A stretch of 64,000 bases of DNA from Seonamhaeicola sp. S2-3 (GTDB taxonomy: Bacteria > Bacteroidota > Bacteroidia > Flavobacteriales > Flavobacteriaceae). The stretch spans positions 1,375,001-1,439,000 of the forward strand of contig NZ_CP019389.1 of NCBI RefSeq assembly GCF_001971785.1. Reading direction: 5' to 3'. The notes below the pieces were generated by a model. The model was not told where the DNA came from. It ran no database searches and was given only the letters and a program-made list of their open reading frames with translations. The position numbers and the translations under genes were made by a program. Numbering within the stretch: the stretch's first letter is position 1; each line of letters opens with the position of its first letter. Of this stretch, positions 35,491 to 43,476 are shown one piece after another.

Positions 35491-36399
35491 ATGTTAAATG
35501 TGCTCAATTTAAGTTTTTCATATAACAAAACACCAATTTTAAAAAACATATCTTTTAAAGTTAAAGTTGGTGAGCATCTATCCATCATTGGCGAAAGTGG
35601 CTCAGGCAAAAGCACACTCATTAAGCTACTTTATGGTGAATACAACTTGAATAAAGGCCGTATTTTTTGGAAAGACACACAAATTCTAGGGCCTGCTTAC
35701 AACTTGGTTGTTGGGTACGATTTTATGAAATACGTCGCCCAAGAGTTTGATTTAATGCCATACACATCAGTAGCTGAAAATATAGGCGCTTTTCTTTCTA
35801 ATTTTTATCCCAAAGAAAAGCAAGAACGTGTTAATGAATTACTAGAAGTAGTAGAGTTAACTCATTTGGCAAATACCAAAGTAAAATTGTTAAGTGGCGG
35901 ACAAAAACAGCGTGTAGCGCTTGCTAGAGCCATAGCTAAACAACCTGAAATTATTTTATTAGACGAGCCTTTTAGTCATATTGATAACTTTAAAAAACAG
36001 TCGTTAAGAAGAAGTTTGTTTAAATACTTAAAAGAAAAAAATATAACATGTATTGTTGCTACCCACGATAAAGATGATGCGATATCTTTTTCAGACAAAA
36101 TGATAGTAATTAACAACAAAAAGATTATTGCTAGCGGCACACCAGAACAATTATATAATAATCCTAAAACACCCTTAATTGCCTCTTTTTTTGGAGAATT
36201 TAATGTCATTGAACCTTACGGTATTATTTATGCCAATCAAATTAAAGTAGTTAAAAAATCAGATTTAAAAGCTACAGTTAAACAATCTTACTATAAAGGA
36301 AACTTCTATTTAATAGAAGCTGATTTTAATGGGAAGAACATTTTTTTTGAACACCAACATGAATTAGAAAAGAACATTACAGTTTCCTTACTAATATAG
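35491..36399 (+). CDS. Orphan ABC transporter ATP-binding protein
   Basis: A 302-residue ATPase. Walker A GESGSGKST (34-42), Q-loop region VAQEFDLMPYTSV, signature LLSGGQKQRVALARA (about 131-145), Walker B IILLDEPFSHID, H-loop VATHDKDD. A C-terminal extension of about 80 residues after FFGEFNVIEP recalls the regulatory (TOBE-like) domain of PotA/FbpC-type importers. No permease or binding protein lies nearby, so its partner is unknown. It abuts the convergent Gre-like gene with no gap. Confidence 0.88.
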   Translation: MLNVLNLSFSYNKTPILKNISFKVKVGEHLSIIGESGSGKSTLIKLLYGEYNLNKGRIFWKDTQILGPAYNLVVGYDFMKYVAQEFDLMPYTSVAENIGAFLSNFYPKEKQERVNELLEVVELTHLANTKVKLLSGGQKQRVALARAIAKQPEIILLDEPFSHIDNFKKQSLRRSLFKYLKEKNITCIVATHDKDDAISFSDKMIVINNKKIIASGTPEQLYNNPKTPLIASFFGEFNVIEPYGIIYANQIKVVKKSDLKATVKQSYYKGNFYLIEADFNGKNIFFEHQHELEKNITVSLLI

Positions 36400-36849
36400 C
36401 TAGATTATATTATCAATAATAAACTTTTGATTTCTAAACATTACAGAATCTCCAACCATTTTTCCTAGCAATAATTGCCCAATAGGTGTACTGGGTGAAA
36501 TAGCATAAAAGATTTCTTTATCAACCCTTAATTCTCCAGCGCTAATAGCAATAAAATAATTTAAATTTGATGTGTATACAACGCTGCCTAAACTAACTGT
36601 GTTTGATGATTTATTAGTGTTTATTCTAATAAGCGCCTCTTTTATTTTTTGAACTTCAGATAATTGATTTCCTGCCTTTTCTCGTTCTAACTGCAACATA
36701 GCCCTACCCGTTTCATGTTTATCTCCTGCAGTGCTTTTAGTTTCAGTTGTTAGAGCATTTTGTATTTCGTTTATTGTACTTTCAATGGTTTGAAATCTGT
36801 TTTCAATAAACTCAATGCAGTAGTTGTATAATTGTTGTTTAATGTTCAT
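36400..36849 (-). CDS. GreA/GreB-like transcription factor family protein
   Basis: The 149 residues show an N-terminal helical hairpin (about 1-75) and a C-terminal FKBP-like domain ending STPIGQLLLGKMVGDSVMF, the GreA/GreB end block. At the hairpin tip, GDKHETGRAMLQ has Asp43 and Glu46, the same D-x2-E spacing as the catalytic tip of GreA (GDLSEN). It may therefore enter the RNA polymerase secondary channel and act on backtracked complexes. In databases such flavobacterial proteins often carry unrelated names. A 7-bp inverted repeat (36854-36871) stands just upstream of its start. Confidence 0.72.
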   Translation of the reverse strand: MNIKQQLYNYCIEFIENRFQTIESTINEIQNALTTETKSTAGDKHETGRAMLQLEREKAGNQLSEVQKIKEALIRINTNKSSNTVSLGSVVYTSNLNYFIAISAGELRVDKEIFYAISPSTPIGQLLLGKMVGDSVMFRNQKFIIDNII

Positions 36850-36923
36850 AATAAATTCTAAAAATAGAATTAATACAAAACCTAAACAATATTATACTTT
36901 GTGTATTTAAAAAAAGTAGATTA

Positions 36924-37064
36924 TTAATCCGTTTTATCTTTTTTCTTACCTCCACTCATAAAAATTATTAATGCTGCAACTAATGATATACAAATAAGTC
37001 CAAAAACTATCATCATTATTACACCATTTGTCCAATTATAAAGAGCAATGCTTCCTTCAAACAT
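36924..37064 (-). CDS. Small single-helix membrane protein (46 aa), unknown
   Basis: ATG at 37064 opens a 46-codon frame: MFEGSIALYNWTNG, a hydrophobic helix (about 15-36, VIMMIVFGLICISLVAALII), then a basic end GGKKKDKTD. A TATATTTG box lies 23 bases upstream at 37087-37094 on the same strand. A clean start, one strong helix, positive-inside tail and a promoter support a real gene. Function unknown. The remainder of the 36850-37257 gap holds only this gene, its promoter and the accC terminator. Confidence 0.65.
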   Translation of the reverse strand: MFEGSIALYNWTNGVIMMIVFGLICISLVAALIIFMSGGKKKDKTD

Positions 37065-37086
37065 AATTTTAGTTTTAATTGAAACT

Positions 37087-37094
37087 CAAATATA
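37087..37094 (-). promoter_or_regulatory. -7 box for the 46-aa membrane protein gene
   Basis: On the reverse strand TATATTTG is a perfect TAnnTTTG; no clear -33 TTG is seen. The ATG is 23 bases downstream. Confidence 0.5.
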
Positions 37095-37225
37095 CCTTAC
37101 GTAAATTGTTAAAAATATGATTTTTATCACTAGGTAAACAGAATTAAAACTTTGAAAACACTATAGGTCTTACTTCTTATTAACAGGTTTACATAAAAAA
37201 TAATTGAGATAGAAAGTCATCATAA

Positions 37226-37255
37226 AAAAACTCCGAAATTGCTTTCGGAGTTTTT
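37226..37255 (-). terminator. Intrinsic terminator after accC
   Basis: CTCCGAAA (37231-37238) and TTTCGGAG (37243-37250) pair around TTGC with A and T tracts on both sides, so it ends the leftward fabH-accB-accC transcript. It starts right after the accC stop. Confidence 0.92.
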
Positions 37256-37257
37256 AA

Positions 37258-38616
37258 TTATTCATGTTCTTCTGAAACTTCTTTCATTTTAAAGTCTTCC
37301 ATAAACTTAGTGGTATAATTACCTGCTAAATAATCTGGATCATCCATAAGTTGTCTGTGGAAAGGAATTGTGGTTTTTATGCCTTCTATTACAAACTCAT
37401 CTAAAGCACGCTTCATTTTATTAATAGCTTCTTCTCTAGTTTGAGCCGTAGTAATTAATTTGGCTATCATAGAATCATAATTTGGAGGAATAGAATACCC
37501 TGCATACACATGTGTATCTAATCTAACTCCATGGCCTCCGGGTGCGTGAAGCGTTGTGATTTTACCTGGTGATGGCCTAAAACCATTAAAAGGGTCTTCT
37601 GCATTTATTCTACATTCTATTGAATGTAATTTTGGAATATAGTTTTTACCCGAAATTGGCACACCTGCAGCAACTAAAATTTGCTCTCTAATTAAATCAA
37701 AATCAATTACTTGTTCTGTAATTGGGTGCTCTACTTGTATGCGCGTGTTCATTTCCATAAAGTAGAAGTTTCTGTGTTTATCAACTAAAAACTCTACTGT
37801 TCCGGCACCTTCGTATTTAATATACTCTGCCGCACGTACCGCTGCTTCTCCCATTTCTTTACGAAGCTTTTTAGTCATAAAAGGAGACGGTACTTCTTCT
37901 GTTAATTTTTGATGACGACGTTGTACAGAGCAATCTCTTTCTGATAAATGACAAGCTTTACCTGTAGAATCTCCAACTATTTGAATTTCAATATGTCTGG
38001 GCTCTTCAATAAGCTTTTCCATATACATATCGTCATTTCCAAAAGCAGCTTTACTTTCTTGTCTTGCAGAATCCCATGCGTCTTTTAAATCTTCTTTTTT
38101 GAAAACCCCACGCATACCTTTACCTCCACCACCGGCAGAAGCTTTAAGCATTACGGGATACCCTATTTCTTCGGCAAGTTTTTCACATTCTTCATAAGAT
38201 TCAATAACACCATCACTTCCTGGAACACACGGTACTCCTGCTGCTTTCATAGTAGCTTTAGCGTTGGCTTTGTCTCCCATTTTGTCAATCATTTCAGCCG
38301 ATGCACCAATAAATTTTATGCCATGTTCTGCACAAATTTTAGAAAACTTAGCATTTTCTGAAAGGAAACCATATCCTGGATGAATAGCATCCGCATTTGT
38401 AATTTCTGCTGCTGCTATAATGTTAGACATTTTAAGGTAAGACTCACTACTTGGTGCAGGCCCTATACAAACAGCTTCATCGGCAAACTTAACATGTAAG
38501 CTTTCTTCATCAACTTTTGAGTATACCGCTACTGTTTTAATGCCCATTTCTTTACAGGTTCTAATAACACGTAATGCTATTTCACCTCTGTTGGCTACTA
38601 ATATTTTTTTAAACAT
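37258..38616 (-). CDS. accC: Acetyl-CoA carboxylase, biotin carboxylase subunit
   Basis: AccC carboxylates biotin on AccB with ATP and bicarbonate, the first step of fatty acid synthesis. The 452 residues begin [23 protein letters not shown]-grasp motifs are present: [27 protein letters not shown] and [17 protein letters not shown] longer frame from 38652 (start TTG) reads into the intergenic region; ATG 38616 gives the normal start. It follows accB by 85 bases. Confidence 0.97.
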   Translation of the reverse strand: MFKKILVANRGEIALRVIRTCKEMGIKTVAVYSKVDEESLHVKFADEAVCIGPAPSSESYLKMSNIIAAAEITNADAIHPGYGFLSENAKFSKICAEHGIKFIGASAEMIDKMGDKANAKATMKAAGVPCVPGSDGVIESYEECEKLAEEIGYPVMLKASAGGGGKGMRGVFKKEDLKDAWDSARQESKAAFGNDDMYMEKLIEEPRHIEIQIVGDSTGKACHLSERDCSVQRRHQKLTEEVPSPFMTKKLRKEMGEAAVRAAEYIKYEGAGTVEFLVDKHRNFYFMEMNTRIQVEHPITEQVIDFDLIREQILVAAGVPISGKNYIPKLHSIECRINAEDPFNGFRPSPGKITTLHAPGGHGVRLDTHVYAGYSIPPNYDSMIAKLITTAQTREEAINKMKRALDEFVIEGIKTTIPFHRQLMDDPDYLAGNYTTKFMEDFKMKEVSEEHE

Positions 38617-38701
38617 AACTTTAGTTTTAAAAATTCTATTTCCAAGCACCAAATTCCAAATAATTGGGGTTTTGGATTTGTAGATTGGAATTTTTAATAG
38701 G

Positions 38702-39187
38702 TTATGAAGGGTCTACTAAAAATAATGGTTGATCAAACTCTACTGGTGTAGCATCGTCAACTAAAATTTTAACTATTTTACCAGAAACTTCAGATTCAAT
38801 TTCATTAAATAGTTTCATGGCTTCAATTATACAAAGCACATCACCTTCTGCTATGGTTTGCCCTACCTCTACAAAGAATGGTTTATCTGGTGAAGGTTTT
38901 CTGTAGAAAGTTCCAATAATTGGTGATTTTATAGTAATGTATTTTGAATCATCATTTTCTGGTGCAGCTGAACCTTTTGCAGGCGCTGCAGGTTCCTGTG
39001 GTACAGGATGTGCTGCCACTTGAGCAACTTGTGGAACCGGAGCTGCAGGAACTTGTTGTACAATAGTTGTTTCTGTATCTGAACCTGTTTTTATGGTGAT
39101 TTTTACGTCGTCCATTTCCAATTTAACCTCGCTTGCGCCAGACTTAGCAACAAACCTGATTAAGTTTTGAATCTCTTTAATATCCAT
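38702..39187 (-). CDS. accB: Acetyl-CoA carboxylase, biotin carboxyl carrier protein
   Basis: The 161-residue AccB has an N-terminal helical part ([16 protein letters not shown]), an Ala/Pro-rich linker (about 45-80), and the biotinyl domain with the lysine in [15 protein letters not shown] (about 124). [18 protein letters not shown] is the usual domain start. It carries biotin between AccC and the carboxyltransferase. It lies between fabH and accC. Confidence 0.97.
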   Translation of the reverse strand: MDIKEIQNLIRFVAKSGASEVKLEMDDVKITIKTGSDTETTIVQQVPAAPVPQVAQVAAHPVPQEPAAPAKGSAAPENDDSKYITIKSPIIGTFYRKPSPDKPFFVEVGQTIAEGDVLCIIEAMKLFNEIESEVSGKIVKILVDDATPVEFDQPLFLVDPS

Positions 39188-39223
39188 AATTTTACTAATT
39201 AGTTATTGGTTAGGTATCTTTAA

Positions 39224-40216
39224 TTAATTATATGCCCATTTTAGAAAAATGGCCCCCCAATTAAATCCGCCACCAAAAGCGGCAAATATTAAATTATCTC
39301 CTTTTTTAAGTTGATTTTCATAATCATTTAAAAGTAATGGTAATGTTGCAGAAGTAGTATTACCGTACTTATGAATGTTCATCATTACTTTTTCTTCTTC
39401 TAACTCTATTCTGTTTGCTGTGGCGTCAATGATGCGCTTATTTGCTTGGTGTGCTACCAACCAATCTACATTTTCTTTGGTTAGATTATTTCTTTCTAAA
39501 ATTTTCACAGTGGCGTCTGCCATGTTAAATACGGCATTTTTAAATACCGTTCTTCCTTCTTGAAATGCGTAATGTGCCCCTTCATCTATGGCCTTGTGAG
39601 TTATTGGGTTCACAGAACCGCCGTAGGTTGCTTGTAAAAACTCTCTGCCTGTGCCGTCGCTTCTTAAATACTCGTCTTTTAAACCTAAGCCTTCTTTATT
39701 AGGTTCAAACAGAACAGCTCCTGCGCCATCTCCAAATATAATACAAGTAGCTCTATCTTTATAATTAATCATTGATGACATTTTATCTGCCCCAATTAAA
39801 AGTACATTTTTGTAGGTTCCAGACTCAATATATTTTGCTGCAACAGACATTCCGAATAAAAAACTAGAACATGCAGCATCTAAATCAAAAGAAAAAGCAT
39901 TTACTGCTCCAATTTCTGATGCTGTAAAAGCGGCTGTAGAAGCGGCTTTCATATCTGGTGTTGCGGTAGCAACAATAACCAACTCAATATCCTTAGGATT
40001 TATACCTTTTTTATTAATAAGATCTTTGGCGGCATTTATGGCTAAAAAAGAGGTTCCTTTTCCTTCTTCTTTTAAAATTCTACGCTCTTTTATTCCTGTT
40101 CTTGTGGTTATCCATTCATCATTTGTATCAACCATTGTTTCAAGAATTTGATTGGTTAATACATACTCTGGCACATAGGCCCCTACAGCTGTAATTGCCG
40201 CTGATGTTTTACTCAT
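39224..40216 (-). CDS. fabH: 3-oxoacyl-ACP synthase III
   Basis: FabH condenses acetyl-CoA with malonyl-ACP to start fatty acid chains. The 330-residue protein has Cys in DLDAACSSFLFG (about 114), His in VAHQANKRIIDA (about 256) and Asn in YGNTTSATLPL (about 286), the full C-H-N triad. It is first in the leftward fabH-accB-accC unit and is preceded by three spaced AAAATTTAG repeats and by the rpmF terminator. Confidence 0.97.
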   Translation of the reverse strand: MSKTSAAITAVGAYVPEYVLTNQILETMVDTNDEWITTRTGIKERRILKEEGKGTSFLAINAAKDLINKKGINPKDIELVIVATATPDMKAASTAAFTASEIGAVNAFSFDLDAACSSFLFGMSVAAKYIESGTYKNVLLIGADKMSSMINYKDRATCIIFGDGAGAVLFEPNKEGLGLKDEYLRSDGTGREFLQATYGGSVNPITHKAIDEGAHYAFQEGRTVFKNAVFNMADATVKILERNNLTKENVDWLVAHQANKRIIDATANRIELEEEKVMMNIHKYGNTTSATLPLLLNDYENQLKKGDNLIFAAFGGGFNWGAIFLKWAYN

Positions 40217-40245
40217 AACGTGTAGTTAAATTGACTAAAAAACCG

Positions 40246-40295
40246 CTAAATTTTAACTAAAAAAAACTAAATTTTGGTGAAAACTACTAAATTTT
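40246..40295 (-). repeat. Three AAAATTTAG repeats at 20-21 bp spacing upstream of fabH
   Basis: On the reverse strand AAAATTTAG occurs at 40287-40295, 40267-40275 and 40246-40254. The steps of 20 and 21 bp equal two helical turns, so the copies face the same side of DNA. They lie 30-79 bp before the fabH ATG. Two copies share CCAAAATTTAG. This may be a regulator-binding array, or part of the promoter. Confidence 0.5.
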
Positions 40296-40342
40296 GGCGT
40301 AATAACACACAAATAATTTGTTTTTGTATTTAAATGTGTTTC

Positions 40343-40372
40343 ATAAAAAAAACGCTCACAAGTGAGCGTTTT
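40343..40372 (-). terminator. Intrinsic terminator after rpmF
   Basis: AACGCTCAC and GTGAGCGTT (40351-40370) pair closely; on the reverse strand the stem is followed by eight T. It separates the DUF177-rpmF unit from fabH. Confidence 0.9.
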
Positions 40373-40392
40373 ATTCTGTACGCATATAAAAT

Positions 40393-40593
40393 TTATGCTA
40401 AGTTTTCTTCTTCTGAGTTATCAATTAAAACTTGACCTCTGTAATATAATTTTCCTTCATGCCAGTGAGCTCTGTGATATAAATGAGCTTCACCTGTTGT
40501 TGGACAAGTAGCAATCTGTGGCGCAGTTGCTTTATAATGTGTTCTTCTTTTATCTCTTCTTGTTTTAGAGATTTTTCTTTTAGGATGTGCCAT
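40393..40593 (-). CDS. rpmF: 50S ribosomal protein L32
   Basis: The 66-residue L32 begins [20 protein letters not shown], the usual basic start, with [15 protein letters not shown] in the centre; only one Cys, so this is a non-zinc form. DUF177-rpmF adjacency is conserved across bacteria. The gene follows DUF177 by 8 bases. Confidence 0.97.
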   Translation of the reverse strand: MAHPKRKISKTRRDKRRTHYKATAPQIATCPTTGEAHLYHRAHWHEGKLYYRGQVLIDNSEEENLA

Positions 40594-40601
40594 TTTCTAT
40601 A

Positions 40602-41144
40602 TTATTTATTATCCGTTAATAGTTTTTTTAATGTATTCCAACGAGGGTCTATTTCCTCATCTTTTTTCTTTTCTTCATTAAGCTTTGGGCTTAATTCTTC
40701 TAACTTTTCAAGTATATCTGAGTTTAATGTTCCATCTTCTACTCCTGGATGCACTCTTTTAATTGGTACTGCTAGTACAATTAACTCATAAATGTATTGC
40801 TGTAAACTTATTTCAAATGTACCATGTGGCACTATTAATATGTCAACATACTCGTCATTGTATTCTTCACCAAATTTAACTACTAGCTCAAACTCATTTT
40901 CTATAGCTTGGTTATAGGGTTCATTGGTTATATCACAATTAACATTTACAAATCCTGAGACATTAAATTTTAACTCAAGTAATGTTGATTTTTTTTCTAA
41001 CTGAACGTTTACATCAACATTAACATCATTAAATTCTTTATACTCAAAATATTCAAAGAACGCCGGCTCAATTTTGTACTCAAAATGATGCTTTCCTAAT
41101 TTTAATCCTACAAATTGGATTATAAAGTCTTTTAATGGCTTCAT
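40602..41144 (-). CDS. YceD/DUF177 family protein (23S rRNA accumulation protein)
   Basis: A 180-residue DUF177 member, linked in other bacteria and plants to 23S rRNA accumulation. VNVNCDITNEPYNQAIENEF is the central block (Cys normally paired in the family), and EEKKKDEEIDPRWNTLKKLL is the usual DPRWxxL end next to rpmF. A GTG frame from 41150 adds two residues; ATG 41144 (MKPLKDF) is preferred. Confidence 0.88.
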   Translation of the reverse strand: MKPLKDFIIQFVGLKLGKHHFEYKIEPAFFEYFEYKEFNDVNVDVNVQLEKKSTLLELKFNVSGFVNVNCDITNEPYNQAIENEFELVVKFGEEYNDEYVDILIVPHGTFEISLQQYIYELIVLAVPIKRVHPGVEDGTLNSDILEKLEELSPKLNEEKKKDEEIDPRWNTLKKLLTDNK

Positions 41145-41224
41145 TATCACATCTATTTTGAGCCTGCAAATATATGAATTTTTATATTACACAACATTAC
41201 TTATAAACATTTTTTTGTTTATAT

Positions 41225-42265
41225 CTATTTCTGAGCCTTTTTTAACGGGTTTCTTGTAAGTTGTTCATAATCATATCTGTTTTTGTATATCTGTATTGCT
41301 GCAAAAACAGCTTCTTTAAATGAACCAGCGTCTGCTTGTCCTTTTCCTGCAATTTCATAGGCTGTACCATGATCCGGAGAGGTTCTTATTCTATTTAATC
41401 CTGCAGTAAAATTAACTCCCTGCCCAAAGGAAAGGGTTTTAAATGGTATTAAACCTTGGTCATGATATGTTGCTACAATAGCATCAAAGTTTTTGTAATT
41501 GTTTGAGCCAAAGAAACTATCTGCTGCATACGGGCCAAAAACCAACTTACCGTCTTCTTTTATTTTTTTTAGCGTTGGGCGCAATACATCATCATCTTCA
41601 TTACCAATAACACCGTTGTCTCCTGTGTGCGGATTAATACCTAAAACTGCAATTTTGGGTTTAGAAATTCTAAAATCTTTTTGAAGCGATTTATAAATAG
41701 TATTAATTTTTCCAACTATTAATTCTTCGGAGATATGTTGTACGATGTCTTTAACAGGTACATGATCTGTCAACAAGCCAACTCTTAAATTTTCTGTTAT
41801 CATAAACATAAGACTTTCGCCTTGTAACTCTAGGGCTAAATAATCTGTATGCCCTGGAAATTTAAAATCATCGGCTTGTATATTATGTTTATTAATTGGT
41901 GCTGTAACCAAAACATCAATTTCTTCTTCTTTTAAAGACTTTGTGGCTGCTTTTAAAGATTTTATAGCATATTCACCTATTTTTAAGTCTTCTTTTCCAA
42001 AATTAATTTTCACAGGTTCATTCCAACAATTAAACACATTAACTTTTCCGTGTACTAATTGATTTACATTATTTATGTTATGAAAATTAATACTAGACTT
42101 AAAATGACTTTTAAAAAAGTTCATTGTTTTTGCAGAAGCAAAAATTACAGGTGTACATAGCTCTAAAATTCTGGCGTCTTCAAAAGTTTTTAAAACAATT
42201 TCTCCGCCTATGCCATTTAAATCTCCTATTGATATTCCAACTATTATATTTTCTTCTTTCTTCAT
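41225..42265 (-). CDS. pdxA: 4-hydroxythreonine-4-phosphate dehydrogenase
   Basis: PdxA oxidises 4-phosphohydroxy-threonine in pyridoxal phosphate synthesis. The 346 residues begin MKKEENIIVGISIGDLNGIG. Metal-site histidines appear in PGHTDYLA, INPHTGDNG and ATYHDQGLIPFK, and RTSPDHGTAYEIAG is a signature. A longer TTG frame from 42304 overlaps the promoter; ATG 42265 fits both the promoter and the family. Confidence 0.95.
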   Translation of the reverse strand: MKKEENIIVGISIGDLNGIGGEIVLKTFEDARILELCTPVIFASAKTMNFFKSHFKSSINFHNINNVNQLVHGKVNVFNCWNEPVKINFGKEDLKIGEYAIKSLKAATKSLKEEEIDVLVTAPINKHNIQADDFKFPGHTDYLALELQGESLMFMITENLRVGLLTDHVPVKDIVQHISEELIVGKINTIYKSLQKDFRISKPKIAVLGINPHTGDNGVIGNEDDDVLRPTLKKIKEDGKLVFGPYAADSFFGSNNYKNFDAIVATYHDQGLIPFKTLSFGQGVNFTAGLNRIRTSPDHGTAYEIAGKGQADAGSFKEAVFAAIQIYKNRYDYEQLTRNPLKKAQK

Positions 42266-42287
42266 TAAAAATGACAACTTTTGTTTG

Positions 42288-42309
42288 TAATTTTGATTTT
42301 GCAAATTTA
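42288..42309. promoter_or_regulatory. Overlapping divergent promoters for pdxA and ribE
   Basis: TAATTTTG (42288-42295, +) is a -7 box for ribE and TAAATTTG (42302-42309 on -) is one for pdxA. They are 6 bases apart, so polymerase bound for one would block the other. Confidence 0.5.
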
Positions 42310-42330
42310 ACCAAATAAACAGAGAATATT

Positions 42331-42921
42331 ATGTTTACGGGAATAATTGAAGATATAGGCACTGTATCTAACCTAAAAGAAGAAAATTCTAATCTTCATA
42401 TCACAATAAAAAGCAATATTACACCTGAATTGAAAATAGACCAAAGTGTTGCTCATAATGGTGTTTGTTTAACAGTTGTTGATATTGATAAAGATGAATA
42501 TACAGTAACAGCTATTAAAGAAACTTTAGATAAAAGTAATTTAGGTACATTAAAACTAAATGATAAAGTTAACCTTGAGCGTGCCATGAAACTTGGCGAT
42601 AGGCTTGATGGCCATATTGTACAAGGTCATGTAGACCAAACAGGGGTTTGTACTAATATTAAAGAAGAAAATGGTAGTTGGTTTTTTACTTTTAAGTATG
42701 ACTCTGCCTTAAACAACCTTACAATAGAGAAAGGATCTATTACGGTAAATGGCACTAGTTTAACAGTTGTAAACTCTAAAAAAGACAGTTTTAGTGTAGC
42801 CATTATACCTTATACGTATGAGCACACAAACTTTAACACCTTTAAAGAAGGAAGTATAGTTAATTTAGAATTTGATGTTCTGGGAAAATACGTAACCAAA
42901 TTGGTTAGTATGAATAACTAA
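42331..42921 (+). CDS. ribE: Riboflavin synthase alpha chain
   Basis: Converts two 6,7-dimethyl-8-ribityllumazine molecules to riboflavin. The 196 residues hold two lumazine-binding repeats: MFTGIIEDIGTVSNL with NGVCLTVV, and GHIVQGHVDQTGV with NGTSLTVV. The motif MFTGI at the N-terminus is diagnostic. The gene ends 3 bases before a convergent small gene. Confidence 0.96.
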   Translation: MFTGIIEDIGTVSNLKEENSNLHITIKSNITPELKIDQSVAHNGVCLTVVDIDKDEYTVTAIKETLDKSNLGTLKLNDKVNLERAMKLGDRLDGHIVQGHVDQTGVCTNIKEENGSWFFTFKYDSALNNLTIEKGSITVNGTSLTVVNSKKDSFSVAIIPYTYEHTNFNTFKEGSIVNLEFDVLGKYVTKLVSMNN

Positions 42922-42924
42922 CTA

Positions 42925-43128
42925 CTATTTAAGTTTCCTGAAAACAAGAATTTTTCTAACTCCGTAGAATATAGCTACTACAACACCAAAAATAACACCT
43001 CCATCTATAGGTAAACCAGGTGGTGGTGGTGGTAACCCTGGTGGCGGTAGTTGCCCTTGGGCAACACATACAAAACTTATTAATACAAATAAGATTGAGG
43101 CAAATATTCTTTTATTTTGTATTGTCAT
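42925..43128 (-). CDS. PID-CTERM-like sorting-signal mini-protein (67 aa)
   Basis: A signal peptide (to about VAQG, residue 25) is followed at once by a proline run (LPPPGLPPPPPGL) and then PIDGG, a hydrophobic helix (VIFGVVVAIFYGV) and a basic tail RKILVFRKLK. This is the PID-CTERM layout of Bacteroidota sorting signals: motif, helix, positive tail. There is almost no mature domain between signal and tail. It could yield a short Pro-rich peptide at the surface, or act as a small membrane protein. Confidence 0.7.
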   Translation of the reverse strand: MTIQNKRIFASILFVLISFVCVAQGQLPPPGLPPPPPGLPIDGGVIFGVVVAIFYGVRKILVFRKLK

Positions 43129-43135
43129 TTAATAA

Positions 43136-43167
43136 CAAATGTATAAAAAAACTGAGTTGTATAAACA
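43136..43167 (-). promoter_or_regulatory. Promoter for the PID-CTERM mini-protein gene
   Basis: On the reverse strand TTG (43165-43167), 21 nt, TACATTTG (43136-43143). The ATG at 43128 is only about 8 bases past the -7 box, so the transcript would be leaderless or nearly so. Confidence 0.5.
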
Positions 43168-43476
43168 ATTACTATTCTTTTTAATGAAAAAAACATCTGC
43201 AAAGTGTTTAAAATCATCGACGAAATAACATTTACTCGACTCACTTATACACACAAAGAAACGTAATTATTATCAAAAAATTATAGCTAAACTAAAAAGC
43301 AACCCCTCTTTTTTAACTTTAATGCAAATATATATAAAATGATTTGAAATATCTTTTAGTTTTTAATTTGATTATCAAGGCATTATTAGATATTTAAACA
43401 AAATAAAAAGTTATTACCTTACACTTAAACTACTACTTGCCTAATTTGCTTTTTAATATTCTAAATAAATAGAATT
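43168..43476. other. Gene-free AT-rich stretch
   Basis: About 310 bases between the PID-CTERM gene and the endonuclease. I see no convincing frame, hairpin or repeat here. It probably holds only the far 3' flank of the endonuclease gene. Confidence 0.5.

Noticed and set aside
38617-38652. Longer accC start
   Set aside because: A TTG start adding residues unlike the family; [13 protein letters not shown] at 38616 is the normal start.
43139-43228. 29-aa frame on the + strand (MYKKTELYKQ...)
   Set aside because: No promoter, a start inside the opposite promoter, and a composition as expected for chance.
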